Below are positions 63,702 to 64,000 of a DNA stretch of 64,000 nt, in pieces. Both the position numbers and the translations under genes were made by a program. Under the pieces are notes generated by a model that saw nothing but the letters and a program-made list of their open reading frames with translations, was not told the origin of the DNA and did no database searches. This stretch comes from a bacterium (GTDB lineage Bacteria; Bacillota; Clostridia; Lachnospirales; Lachnospiraceae), in the NCBI GenBank assembly GCA_030524675.1, contig JAUNGE010000002.1, forward strand, positions 94,671-158,670. Direction: 5' to 3'. The stretch's first letter is position 1. Each line of letters begins with the position of its first letter.

Positions 63702-64000
63702 TGGCTGTACTTGCTTTCTGTCAGTTTGTATTGACTGCAGCTGTTTATTTTATTATACAGGTGAGTGCCATGGAAGAGGAGAGACTATTGCCAGAAGGAT
63801 AGGAAATATGTCCAGAGTACAGAAAATTCATACAAGGAAAGAAGTCGGTCAAGGAAAAAAGTCGGTCGAGGAACGAGAGAAACAGCTTGCAATGAAAAAT
63901 GTAGGAAATGTGGACTGGCTGTATCAGCAGAGTAATATTATTTGGGGGTTATCAGGAAATAATACATAGTGGGTTTTCTTTGTTTCAGGTTCTTTGTTTC
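63702..64000 (+). repeat. Partial leader-like copy at the window end
   Basis: AAAGAAGTCGGTCAAGG and AAAAAAGTCGGTCGAGGAA at about 63838-63876, then AATGAAAAATGTAGGAAATG, repeat the left part of the leader seen before array 2 (55321-55390). The right arm and CRISPR repeats are not seen before the window ends. An open frame crossing it has no ribosome binding site and is not called as a gene. Confidence 0.55.

Noticed and set aside
63610..63969. 119-codon frame at the right end
   Set aside because: It overlaps the end of ATPase 2 in another frame, has no ribosome binding site, and includes leader-like repeat DNA.

Overview
The window reads as a chromosomal segment of an anaerobic, low-to-mid GC gut-type Firmicute, most likely a member of the Lachnospiraceae. 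The basis is the gene set (Dpp-type peptide importer, class 2 GalT, HrcA/CIRCE-type groESL, flavinylated surface redox protein with ApbE, NusG-II and Gx proteins), the Firmicute-type ribosome binding sites, and two families of short interspersed repeats of a kind I associate with this family. Species cannot be named from sequence alone. No rRNA or tRNA genes were seen.

Core half (1-39.4 kb). In order: a Dpp/Opp peptide ABC transporter cut by the window edge; an XRE regulator with a membrane protein; a tandem pair of 219-bp repeats; an AraC regulator; a flavin-redox cluster (NusG-II protein, a very repetitive FMN-binding protein, an arginase-like protein, ApbE, Gx transporter); galT; a YitT membrane protein; groESL under CIRCE; guaB behind a structured leader; a cupin and a sugar isomerase; a wall-binding repeat protein; an S9 peptidase bracketed by two inverted MITE-like elements; carbamate kinase; a GT2 glycosyltransferase; a PAP2 phosphatase; sbcDC; and a sugar-acid module (FadR-type GntR regulator, GntP permease, IlvD/Edd dehydratase) with shared putative operators.

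Accessory half (39.7-64 kb). The central part, 44.7-55.7 kb, is a type III CRISPR-Cas locus with the subunit architecture of the III-D variant (III-Dv): CARF-HEPN ribonuclease, Cas6, HD-less Cas10, a Cas7-Cas5-Cas11-like fusion, a double Cas7, a Csx19-like small subunit and a Cas7 with a large insertion. It has no cas1/cas2 in view. The cassette is bracketed by two short arrays with the same leader, in the same orientation, and a third, partial leader-like copy lies at 63.84 kb.

On either side of this cassette are genes I cannot match to a described system. On the left (39.75-44.6 kb) are coiled-coil and membrane proteins, an OmpA-like lipoprotein, two small membrane proteins and an unknown soluble protein. 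On the right (56-63.7 kb) are a 1103-residue double-WYL protein, a ClpP-like serine protease, two VirD4/TraG-like ATPases and, between the ATPases, a small GGH-motif nuclease. I infer that both halves form one envelope-spanning, ATPase-driven system into which, or next to which, the CRISPR cassette was placed. This is the best candidate for an undescribed system in the window.
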